A DNA stretch of 64,000 bases from Niebla homalea (taxonomy: Eukaryota > Ascomycota > Lecanoromycetes > Lecanorales > Ramalinaceae), in the NCBI GenBank assembly GCA_019925105.1, contig JAHGAU010000008.1:1798001-1862000 (forward strand), read 5' to 3'. How positions within the stretch are numbered: position 1 is the first letter of the stretch; the number at the start of each line of letters is the position of its first letter. This document shows positions 1 through 11,606 of the stretch, piece after piece. The translations under genes and the position numbers were made by a program. The notes under the pieces are model-generated. The model did no database searches, had not been told where the DNA came from, and saw nothing but the letters and a program-made list of their open reading frames with translations.

Positions 1-19
1 GATGATTGAATGACAATAG

Positions 20-287
20 ATTCTTCTCCGGCGCCCTAGTCTCTCTGCCCCCAACCGCGGTAGCCACCCTCTGCCCCAACTTGGGTGTCATCGGCACACG
101 TATCGGGATGATCCAATTGCCTACCAGCATCGGCCTCCTCATCGGCAACCCAATTGCTGGTGCTGTCCTCAAGTCCGGCTGGGTGGACATCCAAGCGTTT
201 TGTGGAACCATTGCGGCGATGACGACGATTTTGGTGATGGCGGCGAGGATCGCGAAGACGGGGTTTGTGGTGGGGGTGAAAGCTTGA
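20..287 (+). CDS. Last exon of an MFS monocarboxylate transporter-like protein (partial)
   Basis: Only the 3' exon lies in the window. A stop in the same frame at 3-5 and an acceptor (acaatag) at 18-19 show that the exon starts near base 20; upstream exons lie outside. The peptide of about 88 residues begins FFSGALVSLPPTAVA, contains two hydrophobic stretches and ends with a GTIAAMTTILVMAARI helix. The pattern matches the final transmembrane helices of fungal monocarboxylate-permease-like MFS proteins, in which the FFSG and LP motifs recur. In that family the role is proton-linked solute transport across the plasma membrane; the substrate cannot be inferred from this fragment. The family call rests on recognition of the motif pattern and could be tested against the upstream sequence. 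Confidence 0.65.
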
Positions 288-1628
288 GGGATGTTATCCA
301 TCCGGTTTATGAGCGGATGAAGGAAAGGTCGTAAGGAATTCAACGAGGTTTCGGTTGAGCGTCGCGGTGAGCGTGGCGTTGAGGAAGATTGATGATGTTA
401 TGATTGGTTTTGCATCGGAATTAGACCGTATATCTAAGAAGCCCTGCAAAAGGGAGACTGATGGTTACTTGAGCTGACGTTGTTTCAGTCCTCCTTTTTG
501 TCCCCGTCGTTTCATGACGCTCTCACGCCCTTCTCATCCAGATGCCCATGTTATGCTGGCGTTGCCTTTCCTTCCACTAATCTTCATACCTTATCATAAT
601 CGCGTGCCATCATTATTACAGGCGTCACCTCATCATAAGACGCACTTGCACAACTCCCCTACCCTCCCCGTCCCCTTCATCCTTCCTCTTCCCATCACCT
701 TAACACCACCATTCCCGCTCTTTCCCCTTCCCCTTGCCCCTTCTCCCCAGCAGCTGCTGCCGCCCAATCACCTTCCCGTCCAACCACCCTCAACATTTTC
801 CCGTTCCTCATTCCCCCCCCGAGTGTCCACTCAACGCCTTCATCGCATCACCCAGCCATGACACGTGGCCCGCGAGATCGCGGCAGTTCATCCATCCATC
901 GATCTGTCGCGCATGGAGGTGCGGTGCGAGCGCGCGGGGGGCTCTCGGGCTCGGGAAGCATGGAATGGTCGGGTTTTTCAAGCCGTTCGTCGTCGGTGTA
1001 CGAACGCTCTTTTCCGGCGGAGATTTGGGGCCGAGGGGAGGGGGAGGGGGTAGGATGGGATGGTGCGCCGTTGGCGTGCGATTTCGTTTCGTTGGAGGAG
1101 GGGGATAGAGGAGGGAAGGGAGGGGGGTTTGCTAAATTGGTGCTTCGAGATTGGGAGATTGGGGGAGGGAGAGGCGAGGGGGGATAGTTGAGCCCCCGGG
1201 GAAACGTTGATCCATCCGCCACGGCTGACATTTCGATCTCCCTCCTTGTTTGCAAGAAAGCTTTTCGATGCTGCATGCAAAGACTGAAACAGTGGAGGAT
1301 CGACGGCTTGGGTATGATATATTCAATATGTGACGATAAAAGGATGTTGAGCCCAAGCTCTGATCATCTGAGAACGAGTCGAGAGCCCGGTAAGGGGAGT
1401 GTGCAGGACTTCTTCAAATTCATTGACAGCGATAGAATCATGATATTCAATGATCCTGCCCAAAAAAAGTACAACGTATTATTATCCCCATTCTCGATCA
1501 TCCTCCTCCAAGAACAATCAACAGTCTTCTCTATTTACATCCTGCAAGCTCTTCTTCTTCTTCTAGCACATATTCGGAGCCTCGAGCCTCGAAGTTACCT
1601 ATCACTGCAAGCAGAGTTAATCTTCTTT
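288..1628. other. Gene-free interval with pyrimidine-rich and purine-rich tracts
   Basis: No coding region is convincing here. Bases about 640-840 of the plus strand are strongly C/T-rich, and about 1000-1190 are G-rich. The open frames in this stretch are compositional artefacts, rich in Pro/Ser on one strand and Gly/Arg on the other. The C/T tract could be promoter-associated, as is common in filamentous ascomycetes, but no downstream plus-strand gene was found. Confidence 0.6.
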
Positions 1629-2255
1629 CTAAGCCATCAGACCTCCAACAGCCAAAAGCATCACCACTGCAAGGCCAGCGGATTTGCTCATGTCCACAGC
1701 AGCGGCGCCAGAGTTGGAGCCGCTGTCGTTGTCGTTGTCGTTGTCGCTGTTGGAACCGCTGGTGGCGGATGCTCCAGCCATTGAGGTTGGTGAGCCTTGT
1801 GAAGGGGTTTCTCATGTCAGCTGCTGCAGTGAAGGAAATTGAGGAGCCATGTTTGAGTATCGGTAGGATACGAAAGAGTTCGTACGTACTGCTCATCATG
1901 GTGCTGCTCATCATCGTGGCGGCAGATGCGGGCATGGTGGTGTTGTCGTTGTCATTGTCGTTGTCGCTGTCATCCCCACTGTCGTCGTCGTTGTCGTTAT
2001 CGTTATCCCCTGTGGCGGAAGCGGCGGCGGCACCGGCAGCGCGTGCTGTTGCCATTGATTAGGCCCATCGTTCATTCTCTTGTTACTGTTGCTTTCTTAA
2101 GAAAGAGGTGACATACTTGCGCTCATCCCGCCGTTGGCAACCGCGGTGCTGGCGGCGGCGACAGCATTGTCGCTCCCGTCATCTGAATCGTTGTCATTGT
2201 CCTGAGCAATGGCGACGGCGGCCAAGAATGGCAGAATGACTTTGGAAAAGTGCAT
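1629..2255 (-). CDS. Asn/Asp-repeat secreted protein with predicted GPI anchor
   Basis: A three-exon model: 2255-2117, 2045-1890 and 1795-1629. Donors are GTATGT and GTACGT; acceptors are ACAG and ACAAG, the latter about 20 nt after a CTGAC branch site. The frames join without a stop to give 153 residues. The N-terminus (MHFSKVILPFLAAVAIAQ) is a signal peptide. The C-terminus (SKSAGLAVVMLLAVGGLMA) is a hydrophobic tail like a GPI-attachment signal, preceded by SGSNSGAAA, a small-residue region suitable as an omega site. Between them lie three Asp-Asn dipeptide tracts, one per exon, set in Ala/Ser/Thr-rich sequence. It should be an acidic cell-wall or surface protein; no catalytic domain is visible. 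An opposite-strand frame over the same bases encodes only Leu-Ser repeats and is a shadow. In-frame codons extend upstream to 2327, but the ATG at 2255 gives the clean signal peptide. Confidence 0.8.
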
Positions 2256-5200
2256 GGTTATTGCTGAGCTCGGCCGAAGTTGGTTGGGCACTGAATAGTG
2301 GTTGGGAACGGATTGATACTTTCTCAATCAGCTGGACTGTGATGCGTGTGCGGTGTTTGTTAGACTCGAGTGTGAGATGAGCCCTAGCCAGCAGAGCATA
2401 CCGTTCTTTCTTATACATATTGGCCGAGTGCGCCAAGTCGGTACTCACGAAGCATTGGCATTTCTTGGCCTTGGGGCTGGTTGGATGATGAAGAAAGCAA
2501 GATGAGGTCGACAGCCGTCTTGGACAGAAGGTCAGTACCTCTATGGTGCAGTATTTGGTTGCTGTGGCGGAACCATGCATGGCGAACATGGTACCCTTGT
2601 CGTACCTTCAGCTGAAGCTGAAACGAATCAAACAGACCTTGGCATGTCCATGCTCGAAATAGATCTTGAAGGCATACATAGCTTCAATTGCCACGGAGGA
2701 TTGCAGACTGAGGCACGGAGACCGACTTCTTGCAGCAGCTGCATACTGTGGTTGACATTGAACGTTGATCTTCAAAGTGTGCTATTCTTGTCTTGCCCAG
2801 ATTGAACGCTCCTTTCACCCGCGAAACGCGCGTATCGTAAGGTACATAATGCAACTCTCAAATTGGGATTTGCTGCCTGAATGTACGGAATACCCTGTGC
2901 TCGTCCAGCAAGCTCGCTGACCGTGACTGCGGCGCCATGAGCTCAACAGCAAAGACATTTCGATTCCTGAGCGAATCTTCCATCATTACGTACTGTACAG
3001 CTGGCGAGCTCCCCAATTAGGCCATACCCAATTTCCCTTCAGCCCTGCAGTGGACCCTGGGGCCTGGGGGGGGGTACCTGAGCCAACTCAGCCAAGCATT
3101 ATTGACTGCCGAGAGTCCGGGGAACATGGCTGTGCGGGTACCTCGGGCGTCCGGCATTGGGGCTTGGCAGCGCAGCGGGCCCACCAAACAAAGTCAGCCT
3201 GTGGTGATTCCCTTCCTCTAGCACCCAGGCCACTTTCAGCTCTTCTGCCATTGCATTCGTGTCGCCGCTTGCAATTCAGTTGAGGCAGGAAGCTGGCACT
3301 GGAGTAGTAAAATTCGAAATTCTGATCCTCGCCACATCCCGACAAATCCTGATATCTTTTCGGCAAAGGAGAAATGGTCGTCTTCAATCTGGAAATAACC
3401 ACGCATCGAACAGGGAGATGAGAAATGACATCGCAATCGGCGGCCTCTCAAGATCAGCTTCCTTTCTCAAAACCGCCACCGGTCTCCTATGGCTCGAGAG
3501 CCCAAACTTCGCGCAGTACACGCTTCATGGAGGACTTGCGAAGGGCCCCATGCTTCTTAGGCACCAAGCCTCCATGAATTCAATTGTGCGGTTGCCAGGA
3601 GAAGTGGCATTGACAGACCCTGAGTCATGCCCGGCTGTCGCAAGGGATGCAAACTCGCAGCACAATGTCAACAATCAACATATCAGAGCTGAAATTACTC
3701 TCAATCCCAGCGGCATGATGGGTTGAGTCTTCTCATGAACCTGGTGATAAGAGCACCAAATAAGCCTTCTGCTGCCGTCAGCCTTGAAGTGCGAGGGCGA
3801 ATCTTCCGGTCGCTGAAAGATCATATCAAGCCACGAAAGAATTTGATGTCCTGTGATGAGCTCGACAAGCAATAAGCCATCCGTCTCCCGATCATGTTAT
3901 GGTCCAGACGCACGACCAAGCTCCCGTGTGGATCGGTTCCCTTACCGCATCACGGAGTCTCTTCTGAAGCCAGAATAAGCCACTCAAAGCCAAAGAACAA
4001 TGTCCAAAGAGTCCAGTAGCCAGAGCAGACCTACCTTTGTTGGAGACTATGAGCAACTACCGGACTTTCCTGTGGTTCATCTAAATGAGTTGACAATGTC
4101 AGCTCAACAGCAAGGAGCGGTCTTTTTACTGGACGATAATAAGCCATCTTAGGTAAATAGAGGTTCATGACTCGCAAATTGCTTCGCCGACTTTGCACAG
4201 AATAGCCAGGTGGCGCGCCCAAATCAGCTCAAATCGAACAGCTATTGGCTTCGAACCACTCGCAACAAGCTTCTATCATGATGTAATCGGTACGCAGGAC
4301 GCTCCTTCAGCTTTTCTTGACGACCTGAAAAGGACGCGTGATGCTTGGAACGTAAGATGATTTCAAATCAGAACAGCATTACAAATCTGCAATTAATGTT
4401 TTGACCTCATCGAGACTCGGGTTGTTCTGTGCCACCAATCCACCATGCCCGATTCTTCCAAGCCGCGCTTCAACGCACTATTGGTAGACGCGCACTTACT
4501 TGCTATGGGCCGCCTCCGCATGTCATTGAGCTTGTCTTGTCATCAAATAGCAGGGCGCGGGGTCCGATTCTAGAACGGCGCCGTATCATTATCATCCAGC
4601 TTCGCAATGTTCCCAAAGGAGAGGCCTCGACGAGAATTATCTCCGAGTTTCGCAACGGTCATGTCCGTCGGAATTTTTGAACGGTCCGAGCCCGTGCATT
4701 TCGCACACTTGGATGAAACGCCATGGGCACGCTGTAAGCCATGGCGCATTTTACAAAGGAGCCGCGCACAGGAGCAGACGTGGGCAGCGATCCTGTGCTC
4801 GTTGGATTGTTCCTTTGAACAGCAAAGGAGACACTCGTCGACGTGGACGAAGTGCCGTCAACAAGAGACTTGGGCGAGCAGCTTTCAACTTTCAACCTTG
4901 TCAAATGCCGCCTTGCCCGAGGGGCGGCTCAAATGGCTTGTGAGATTACGCCGCAACCTTATTGGCGCGCCTGCGACGAGCAAGGGACAATATCGAAAAT
5001 GCACCAACGGTCCAACGCACCAATAACGCTATGCACGTCAGCACTGGAGTCTTAGTGCCCGCATACGCAAGGAACATGCCCCTTTATTTCGCACAGCTTC
5101 CAGCCTTCAACAGGATTATTGGAAGAAGCCGTGACCTATATCGAGGGATGTCCGAGCCCGATATTTGACCGAACCGTGTCAGTCCCACCACGAGGGAACC

Positions 5201-5594
5201 AGATCGTAAACTATCCTCAACGAATTGCCCGATGGCGAGAGACCGCGTTCTGGACGCAATGCGCGGCTCGGTTATGTGGTGCCGACCTCACCACAACGTA
5301 AGCATTTGCTCAGAGTTTGGTCTATCCTGGATGCCATGTGCCATCTTGAATGGCGCGCGAAACTTTGACTCGATCCAAGCTCTAGATGGCCTAGAAAGCT
5401 CGGACGCTCCAATTTTCCCACATCGTCGGGACCCTTTTCTCCGCCATGGTGCCGACAAAACCGACATCCTGTCTTAAGGAACATGGGATCCTGTGTGCTC
5501 TCCACAGGTTGAAAGATCCTAGCTGTTGATCTTCTCGCTTGTTGGTTGCTCTCATTCGCTTGAATCGTCTGCATTGGCTTGGCTCCCTATCAAA
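2256..5594. other. Long interval without a supportable gene
   Basis: Many frames of 60-155 codons are open on both strands, but none shows a recognisable domain, a signal peptide or a consistent exon chain. The longest, 3259-3726 on the plus strand, has no recognisable motif. A short phrase (tccgagcccg) occurs near 4684 and again near 5152, which could reflect old duplication. Nothing else was seen. Confidence 0.5.
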
Positions 5595-6955
5595 ATGCCA
5601 CACAATGGCCCTCCTCCGGCAGAGGGAGACGTGAATGGTGCAAGTCAGGTCCTCGCGTTTACGTGGGCGCTTGAGACCACGTCATTCATCTTGGTTGCGG
5701 CACGAATGTACTCGCGGATAAGGCTGACCAAGAATGTCTGGTGGGACGACTGGTGCATACTGCTGGCTTTTGTACGTACTGCCCTTGGCGATATGAATGG
5801 CAAGATGCTTATTAAATATACAGACGCTGGACATTGCTGTGTCGATAATATGGACCATCTATGCAGATCGTGGCTACGCTCGCCACGTCTACTATCTCAC
5901 ACCGCAAGAACTTCCAGATCTTTTGAAATTGAACACCATCTCAAGGTCGCTCTGCATGTTCTCCATCGCCATAGCCAAGATTGGTGTGGCGTTCTTGATT
6001 GAACGATTTGCGGGACCGATGCGGTGGCGGAAATGGCTGTTGCGGTTCATATCGATCACCACCTTTGTGTCAGCCGTCATCACCTTGACCCTCTTTTACG
6101 CGCAGTGCTCGCCCGTACAGGCGGTATGGGACAAGAGCATGCTCGCCAAGGGAACGGGGTCGTGTCTGAACTTGAAGCCGATCAATACCTGGAATTTGGT
6201 CATCGCAAGTAAGTTACCGAGCAGCGAGGCATGCGATGCAAGGCTGACGAATGGTCACTGCAGGTTACTGGGCCTTCCTTGACTTCGCGCTAGCGGCCAT
6301 ACCGATCGATATCGTGTGGAGACTACATGTCAGCCTGCACAAGAAGATCGGTCTTTCACTCGTACTCGGCATGGGAGTCCTGGCGGGCGCCTGTGCATGC
6401 GTCAAGACGGCTAAAGTGCCAATCTCCGTCCACCCAAAAGACGACCTCACCTGGAACACCATCCAACTACTCCTGTGGAATGGCATGGAAATGAACGTCA
6501 TCATCATCGCCGCCTGCGTCCCGACCCTGCGTCCTCTCTTCCTGTCGGCCTCCCGCTTCACGGCAGGATACCGATCCCGGTCGCGCAGTCGCTCCTACAA
6601 CAAGTATGCGTCCGATCCCAAAGCACAATCCAACAATTCTGGTGGTCTGAAAGACCCTGGAAACAACACCATCGGATCCGGGGGCGGCCATGTGCAGCGG
6701 CCCTCAAAACACCATCAGATATTCCACACGCAGCTCTCGACCATGCACAAGGACGAGAGTCCGAGCGAGAGTGTGACGGATCTGAACAAAGGAGGGGAAC
6801 ATGCTCGAACCGACGACATCATGTTGGAAGAGCGGGAGCTGGCCAGTCGGGACGACAGCAGGGAGGAAGAAGAAGGTGGGGAGGTCATTGAGCATTGGCA
6901 TGAGGGAGGCCGGCAGCAGGGCTTCCCAACGAAGACTTTTGATCAGAGGCCGTGA
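5595..6955 (+). CDS. Fungal rhodopsin-like seven-helix integral membrane protein
   Basis: Three exons: 5595-5771, 5824-6208 and 6264-6955, with introns of 52 and 55 nt (GTACGT...CAG and GTAAGT...CAG). The 417-residue product keeps one frame. Family landmarks of the fungal rhodopsin/PTH11-type domain are present in order: RMYSRIRL and VWWDDWCILLAF near residues 40-59, YARHVYYL, KIGVAFLIERF, FYAQCSPVQAVWD, GSCLN, then DFALAAIPIDIVWRL and LLLWNGMEMNVIIIAACVP. The helices end near residue 280. The remaining tail is hydrophilic, with an RSRSRSRS stretch and acidic Glu-rich ends, and is probably cytoplasmic. Members of this family are plasma-membrane proteins often discussed as fungal GPCR-like sensors; the ligand is unknown. 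Many of these genes lie singly in accessory regions, as here. Confidence 0.88.
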
Positions 6956-7472
6956 AAGTGATGGACGAATGTAATGGTAACGGTAATTGATCAGCCAGCG
7001 AATGTACATATTGATCGAGAAACAGTATATATAATCGGAACTCTGTCTTCGAGCTCAAAGCCACCAAGAAAAGCCGTCGTCCTTACCCACTTGCCTTGTT
7101 CTTCGCTAATGAAAGCTTTCCGGTATCAGACTTACGCAGCTGTGCTCCTTGCCTCTTGAAACTTTTCTTCAAACATCACATATTCCACATCCTTGACATT
7201 GCTCGTGAATTGTGGTCTGGCTCATCTGTGCAGATGGCTCTTGGGGAGACTGGTAGAAGAGAATGTAGATATTAGAGATTCTGACGCAAGCCACAGCTTC
7301 GGCTGAGGCGCTCCGGGGCTCCAAGGGATGCATGAGTCACCCCAGAACAGGTTAAATATGGTTGGCCCTCCAAGAGCCTCCCTCAATCCTCCCCTTGTAC
7401 GACGTAAAAAATCCGATATTCTGTTGACCTGCATCCTCTTTGACCAGAAAGCGATAAGACACTGAGATCACA
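6956..7472. other. Intergenic, nothing recognised
   Basis: This is the 3' flank of the membrane protein and the 5' flank of the F-box gene. No open frame with features of a gene, no repeat and no RNA gene was seen. Confidence 0.6.
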
Positions 7473-8909
7473 ATGCCTTTGCTCCAATTGCCCAATGAGA
7501 TAATCGAGCAGATACTGTATCAGCTTCGAAATGCTGATCTGGATTGTTTCGCAGCCAGTTGTTGGAGCCTGCGCGACCTTGCTGAGAAAAGACTGCGCGA
7601 GCATGCAAAGAGGAAGGCCGAGGAGCTCCAGATCCACTTCGATCACTGGCAAATGGATATTTCGAGTAACAGAAAAACATACTTCTTAAAGAAAGGAATG
7701 TTGCATCCAGCTCCGATGTTGCACACCCTCCTGCGGGCTGACGCCGCTCCCTATGTTCGAGATTTGAATATGGCGTTTACGGGGCGGCGTTGGCTCAGGG
7801 CCTACTCCGTCGCCTCTGGATCGCGGGAGGAAGTCAGAAGTAAGCGTACAAAGCTGTATCAAGATATCAGAGCTGCCGTCAGCGGTACGAATGTATCGCT
7901 TGGCAAGGTATACAATCTCGATCGTCTTGCCGGCAGGCTGCTCGACGGCGAAGGTGACGCTCTGCTTCCTGTCATGTTTGCATTGGCAAAACGACTTCGC
8001 ACCATCACTTTAAACAGAGCAGACTCGATGCCTCAAGAGGTCGTTGGCATGCTTCACGACATTGCTCACAAAGCCAGAAGCATTGATACTCCCGAGCAGC
8101 CATTATCACGCCTGACTCACGTAACTGTGCAGGGGTGTATGGACAAAGGTTGTTTCTTTGATTTGGGACGGATCGAAGCATTTCTTCGGCTCCCGTCTAT
8201 CAAGTCGCTGACCCTGGAGGTGGATCAAATCAGTCCTTGTGACGGTTGGGATTCCCTGGATTTCAAGTCCTCGCTCTCGTCACTGAACTTGACGGGATAT
8301 TTTAAGCCCAAAACCCTTGAGCAGTTGCTCGGGAAAATTGACAATTTACGCGAATTTCGCTACGAATACCGCACATGTGGCGACGAGTGTCGACGGAGGT
8401 GCGGACCGTATTACGGACAGGATTTCCATAAACAAGTGCCCTTCAACCCTCGACTCGTTCGCGACCGGCTGCTGCAGCACGCCCGCCACAGCTTGCAGCA
8501 TCTGACCATCTGTCATCAGTATCGTCAATACACTACTGAGGATTTCGCGTCCAGCTTAGGATCACTGAAAGGATTCGAGAAGCTGGAGACGGTACATGCT
8601 GGCAGTGACATGTTCAACGACGCTGACCCTGGGGTGTGGGCTGATGGAAGCAAGATCTCTTCGCCGTATTCTTTCGCGCACATGCTTCCCCCGACAATTC
8701 GACAGGTCAAGATCATGCAGCCGCACGTTAACGAAGCTGCGATGCGAAGGGCGATTGCATGTGTCCCAACTTGCAAGTCCAAGGATTTTCCCCAGCTGAC
8801 CGACATTGAATACGAAGATTTGAAATGGGAATCTGGAAGCGACGATGAAGAAAGAGAGCTCCGGACAGGCTTGCAAGGTCAAGGCGTCAATTTGACGGGC
8901 GCAGCCTAG
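7473..8909 (+). CDS. F-box domain protein
   Basis: A single uninterrupted frame of 478 residues from the ATG at 7473. Residues 1-45 match the F-box pattern: LPNEIIEQILYQLRNADL followed by CFAASCWSLRDLAEKRL, with the usual Leu-Pro start and a Cys-Trp/Leu core. The rest shows leucine-containing segments spaced like weak LRR or alpha-solenoid strands (for example SLTLEVDQI and LSSLNLTG) but no strict repeat. Two cysteine-bearing stretches (CGDECRRRCGPYYG) lie near residue 305. F-box proteins recruit substrates to SCF ubiquitin ligases through Skp1; the substrate is unknown. The acidic tail ends EESGSDDEERE-like before the stop. It stands alone, separated from its neighbours by more than 500 bp on both sides. 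Confidence 0.85.
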   Translation: MPLLQLPNEIIEQILYQLRNADLDCFAASCWSLRDLAEKRLREHAKRKAEELQIHFDHWQMDISSNRKTYFLKKGMLHPAPMLHTLLRADAAPYVRDLNMAFTGRRWLRAYSVASGSREEVRSKRTKLYQDIRAAVSGTNVSLGKVYNLDRLAGRLLDGEGDALLPVMFALAKRLRTITLNRADSMPQEVVGMLHDIAHKARSIDTPEQPLSRLTHVTVQGCMDKGCFFDLGRIEAFLRLPSIKSLTLEVDQISPCDGWDSLDFKSSLSSLNLTGYFKPKTLEQLLGKIDNLREFRYEYRTCGDECRRRCGPYYGQDFHKQVPFNPRLVRDRLLQHARHSLQHLTICHQYRQYTTEDFASSLGSLKGFEKLETVHAGSDMFNDADPGVWADGSKISSPYSFAHMLPPTIRQVKIMQPHVNEAAMRRAIACVPTCKSKDFPQLTDIEYEDLKWESGSDDEERELRTGLQGQGVNLTGAA

Positions 8910-9826
8910 GTGTTGTCATATGGAGTATTGTTGAGGCCTTATGCAACGCAAGCCCTGTCAAAGTACTCTCATGACCAGTGTATTTTAGAGCACTCAGCTG
9001 TACATCTCAGTACACCTGGGTATTTCCTGCAAATAGATTTTGTTTTCCTTCATGCATCATCCATAGATCACTCAGTGCATACATTACATGCGCCTCACTC
9101 ACACTCACTCAATCATGCATCTGACACCTTGGCCATTGGACCTGAAGCCCCGACAATCATCTTCGAGGCTCCTGAGCAAGGCACCCTCCGCGCGTATCTG
9201 CTTGTGGTTCGCAATCCTCATAGACCGTAGGCGAAAGATTACCCAGTCATTGTCTAATCTCCGCCAAAAGGACAGGGACTGATCCCCATTCGCCCGACGC
9301 AGGAAAGCCCGGCTATCGTTGCCTAGTGGCCATCTTACGGCCTGAAGGCATGCCTGCATATTCCTTGACGCGCAATGGGGCAGGGCGTTTTCGAAAGACG
9401 ATGGCCGTTGGCGTCGCTGGGATCTTCAACGCGCAATCATCCTCCATCGACCTGGCATGCATTGCATAAGACCCAGCGTACATACATGCATAGCCCCGGT
9501 GCAGATCATGATCTATAAAAAGGACTATCTTGATCTTACATACTAGTGGTGGCGATTGGGTATGACACGCATTGGCGCCAAGTCCGACCGATCCGCTCAG
9601 CCGGCAAATTCGATCCTAGCGGTGAGTACGGTACGGTACCATCACAGGGGTTGGCCAAGGAGCAATTACTTTTTCCTTATTTGAAGAGAAAAACAAAAAA
9701 AAAATAACAAACGAAAACACCGATCCTCTTCGTCAAATCTGCAGATCATTATGGTGGTAAGCAACAGCATTGAACCACAAATCTTAACAATGCCATTCAC
9801 CCTGAGTCTTTGAGAAAGAGAACACG
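8910..9826. other. Intergenic and promoter region of the glycosyltransferase gene
   Basis: No gene was seen. A TATA-like octamer lies at 9514-9521 and an A-rich run at about 9690-9708, both upstream of the next gene. Short open frames at 8910-9230 lack any family feature. Confidence 0.55.
9514..9521 (+). promoter_or_regulatory. Possible TATA box of the glycosyltransferase gene
   Basis: The sequence tataaaaa lies 306 nt upstream of the predicted ATG at 9827. The spacing would require a leader of about 250 nt, plausible for a filamentous fungus. It is supported only by the motif and its position. Confidence 0.3.
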
Positions 9827-11555
9827 ATGCCCTTCTCCAAATGGCGACTCTCGGGGCGGGGAAAGCTCTGCTTGATCGCTATCATCGCCTCCATGACTAT
9901 GACATCCCTCGTTTTCGTCACCTCTCCCTCCCACAGGGTGAGATCTTTGCTACACATTCGGATGTGACGATGTTGACCGCCATCTACAGCGCTCGGCCAT
10001 CTCGACCTTTTTGAAAGCAACATCCCAGGACAGTAGTCATCCCAAGACTCCCTCCTATGGTCTCAAACAAAAGCTTCATCTTCTGGTTCCTGCAACCAAA
10101 GGCGACGTCAACCTTTGTAAGACAGTCCTGACTTCTCAAATTCTTGGCTATCCTACTCCAACGCTTATTGCGTGGGGCCATGAGGAAAAAGAGGCAGCGG
10201 CCGGTTGGGTAATGGAGGGAGGCTCCCATATGGCGAAGATATCTGCCACGCTCGCTCACCTAAATCAATTCCATCCAGAACAGGATAACGAATTAGTCAT
10301 CATGATTGACGCCTACGATGTGTGGTTTCAGCTCCCCAAGAGTGTGCTGATGGAGCGGTATCACATGATCAACGATCAAGCCAATAAGCGCATAATCACC
10401 CAGATCGGCAGTAATGCTACCCAGAGGGAGAACATTTCTCAATCCGTCATCTTTGGCGCCGGCAAACGCTGTGCTCCCAATCAATTACACACGATAGCGT
10501 GCTACCCAATCCCACCTTCGCCGCTCTATGATGACATCTACTATGGAAACACCGACACCGATATTGGTCCAAACGAGTTCGCCTCTCGTCGGCAGCGCTG
10601 GCTGAATTCTGGAGTAATCGTGGGGCCAGTCGGGAAGCTGCGCAGGGTCTTTTCATACGCCGAAGATATTGCAAAGAGCCATCCCGCCAATGACCCTGAG
10701 GACAACGGAAGCCACGGCTCTGACAACATGTACCACGGAAGCGACCAGTCTATCTTTGCCCAGATTCGGGGGCAACAGGAATACCAAAGAGAATTCATGC
10801 GCAGACGCTATGACTCAAGTAGCACTCCCCATGACCACTCGTCTGGGGGTTCATATGGAGATCCCACGTCTACATCCACCTCTGATAAGGCAGATTCCCA
10901 GAGTTTATCTCGCCGTGGTGGCGGCAATATTGATATCCTCAAATATGACCCGCTCGATCCTCCCTTCACGCACGAGGAATGGGAACCCATGGAGAACCAT
11001 TCTTACGAATACGGTATCGGCGTCGACCACTTCTCCGACCTGACGCATGAAACCATCAACTCCGAGACCGACGGCCGCTGGCTGTTGCATAATCAATCGC
11101 TCTCTGAGCAGATCACTGACCGAACGAGATTTGACTGTAAGTGGCGGCTTCCCAATGGTCTACCCAATGACATGCTTTCCAAAGCCTCAGAGGAGGTAAT
11201 GCAGGAGGTCGCAGGGAAGAAGGCCAGATGGGAGGATCAAAAGCTGTACACTCATCTATGCACCGGCACTGTTCCGGTCATTGTACATCATAATGGCCCT
11301 AAAGAGGCGAGAACGACAATGTGGCATTTGCCATGGTGGAAGCCATATGCGAAGGGCATGATGGAGGCTAATTTAGAAGGCAAGAAGAGAACTTCATCGA
11401 GTAAGTCCGATTGGGAGAAGCACCGCAAAGCGCCTGCGGTTGGTAAAGGTGCGAAGTGGGGAGGCGCTTGGACTGACAAGGGAGACTTCATGAATTTCGA
11501 AGAGCTCTGTCCTGCGGCTGATCAAGAGGAGCTCTTTCGAACGACGCCTTCATAA
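9827..11555 (+). CDS. Type II membrane glycosyltransferase, PLOD-like GT domain
   Basis: Two exons, 9827-9937 and 9990-11555, are separated by a 52-nt intron (GTGAGA...CTACAG). Exon 1 adds residues 1-37, with a single hydrophobic signal-anchor segment (KLCLIAIIASMTMTSLVFV). The product is 558 residues. The lumenal part begins KLHLLVPATKGDV and carries LVIMIDAYDVWFQLP, where DAYD is the metal-binding DXD-type motif, then SQSVIFGAGKRC, WLNSGVIVG and YHGSDQSIFAQI. These are landmarks of the glycosyltransferase-like domain found in PLOD lysyl-hydroxylase proteins and in many fungal Golgi proteins. A nucleotide-sugar transferase in the Golgi is the likely role; donor and acceptor are unknown. A Ser/Asp-rich low-complexity insertion occupies residues about 305-340. 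No frame break was seen. Confidence 0.85.
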
Positions 11556-11606
11556 GGACTGAGCACATTGAAAACAAAAGCAATGAAGACGTGCGTGAGT
11601 ATCCGC

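Noticed and set aside
848..1276. Overlapping frames of 100-142 codons on both strands
   Set aside because: All are Pro/Ser/Arg/Gly-rich products of a GC-skewed stretch; no domain, and different frames are open equally.
1769..2062. Plus-strand frame of Leu-Ser repeats and a hydrophobic segment
   Set aside because: It is the antisense of the Asn/Asp codon repeats in the three-exon minus-strand gene, which has matching splice sites, a signal peptide and a GPI-type tail.
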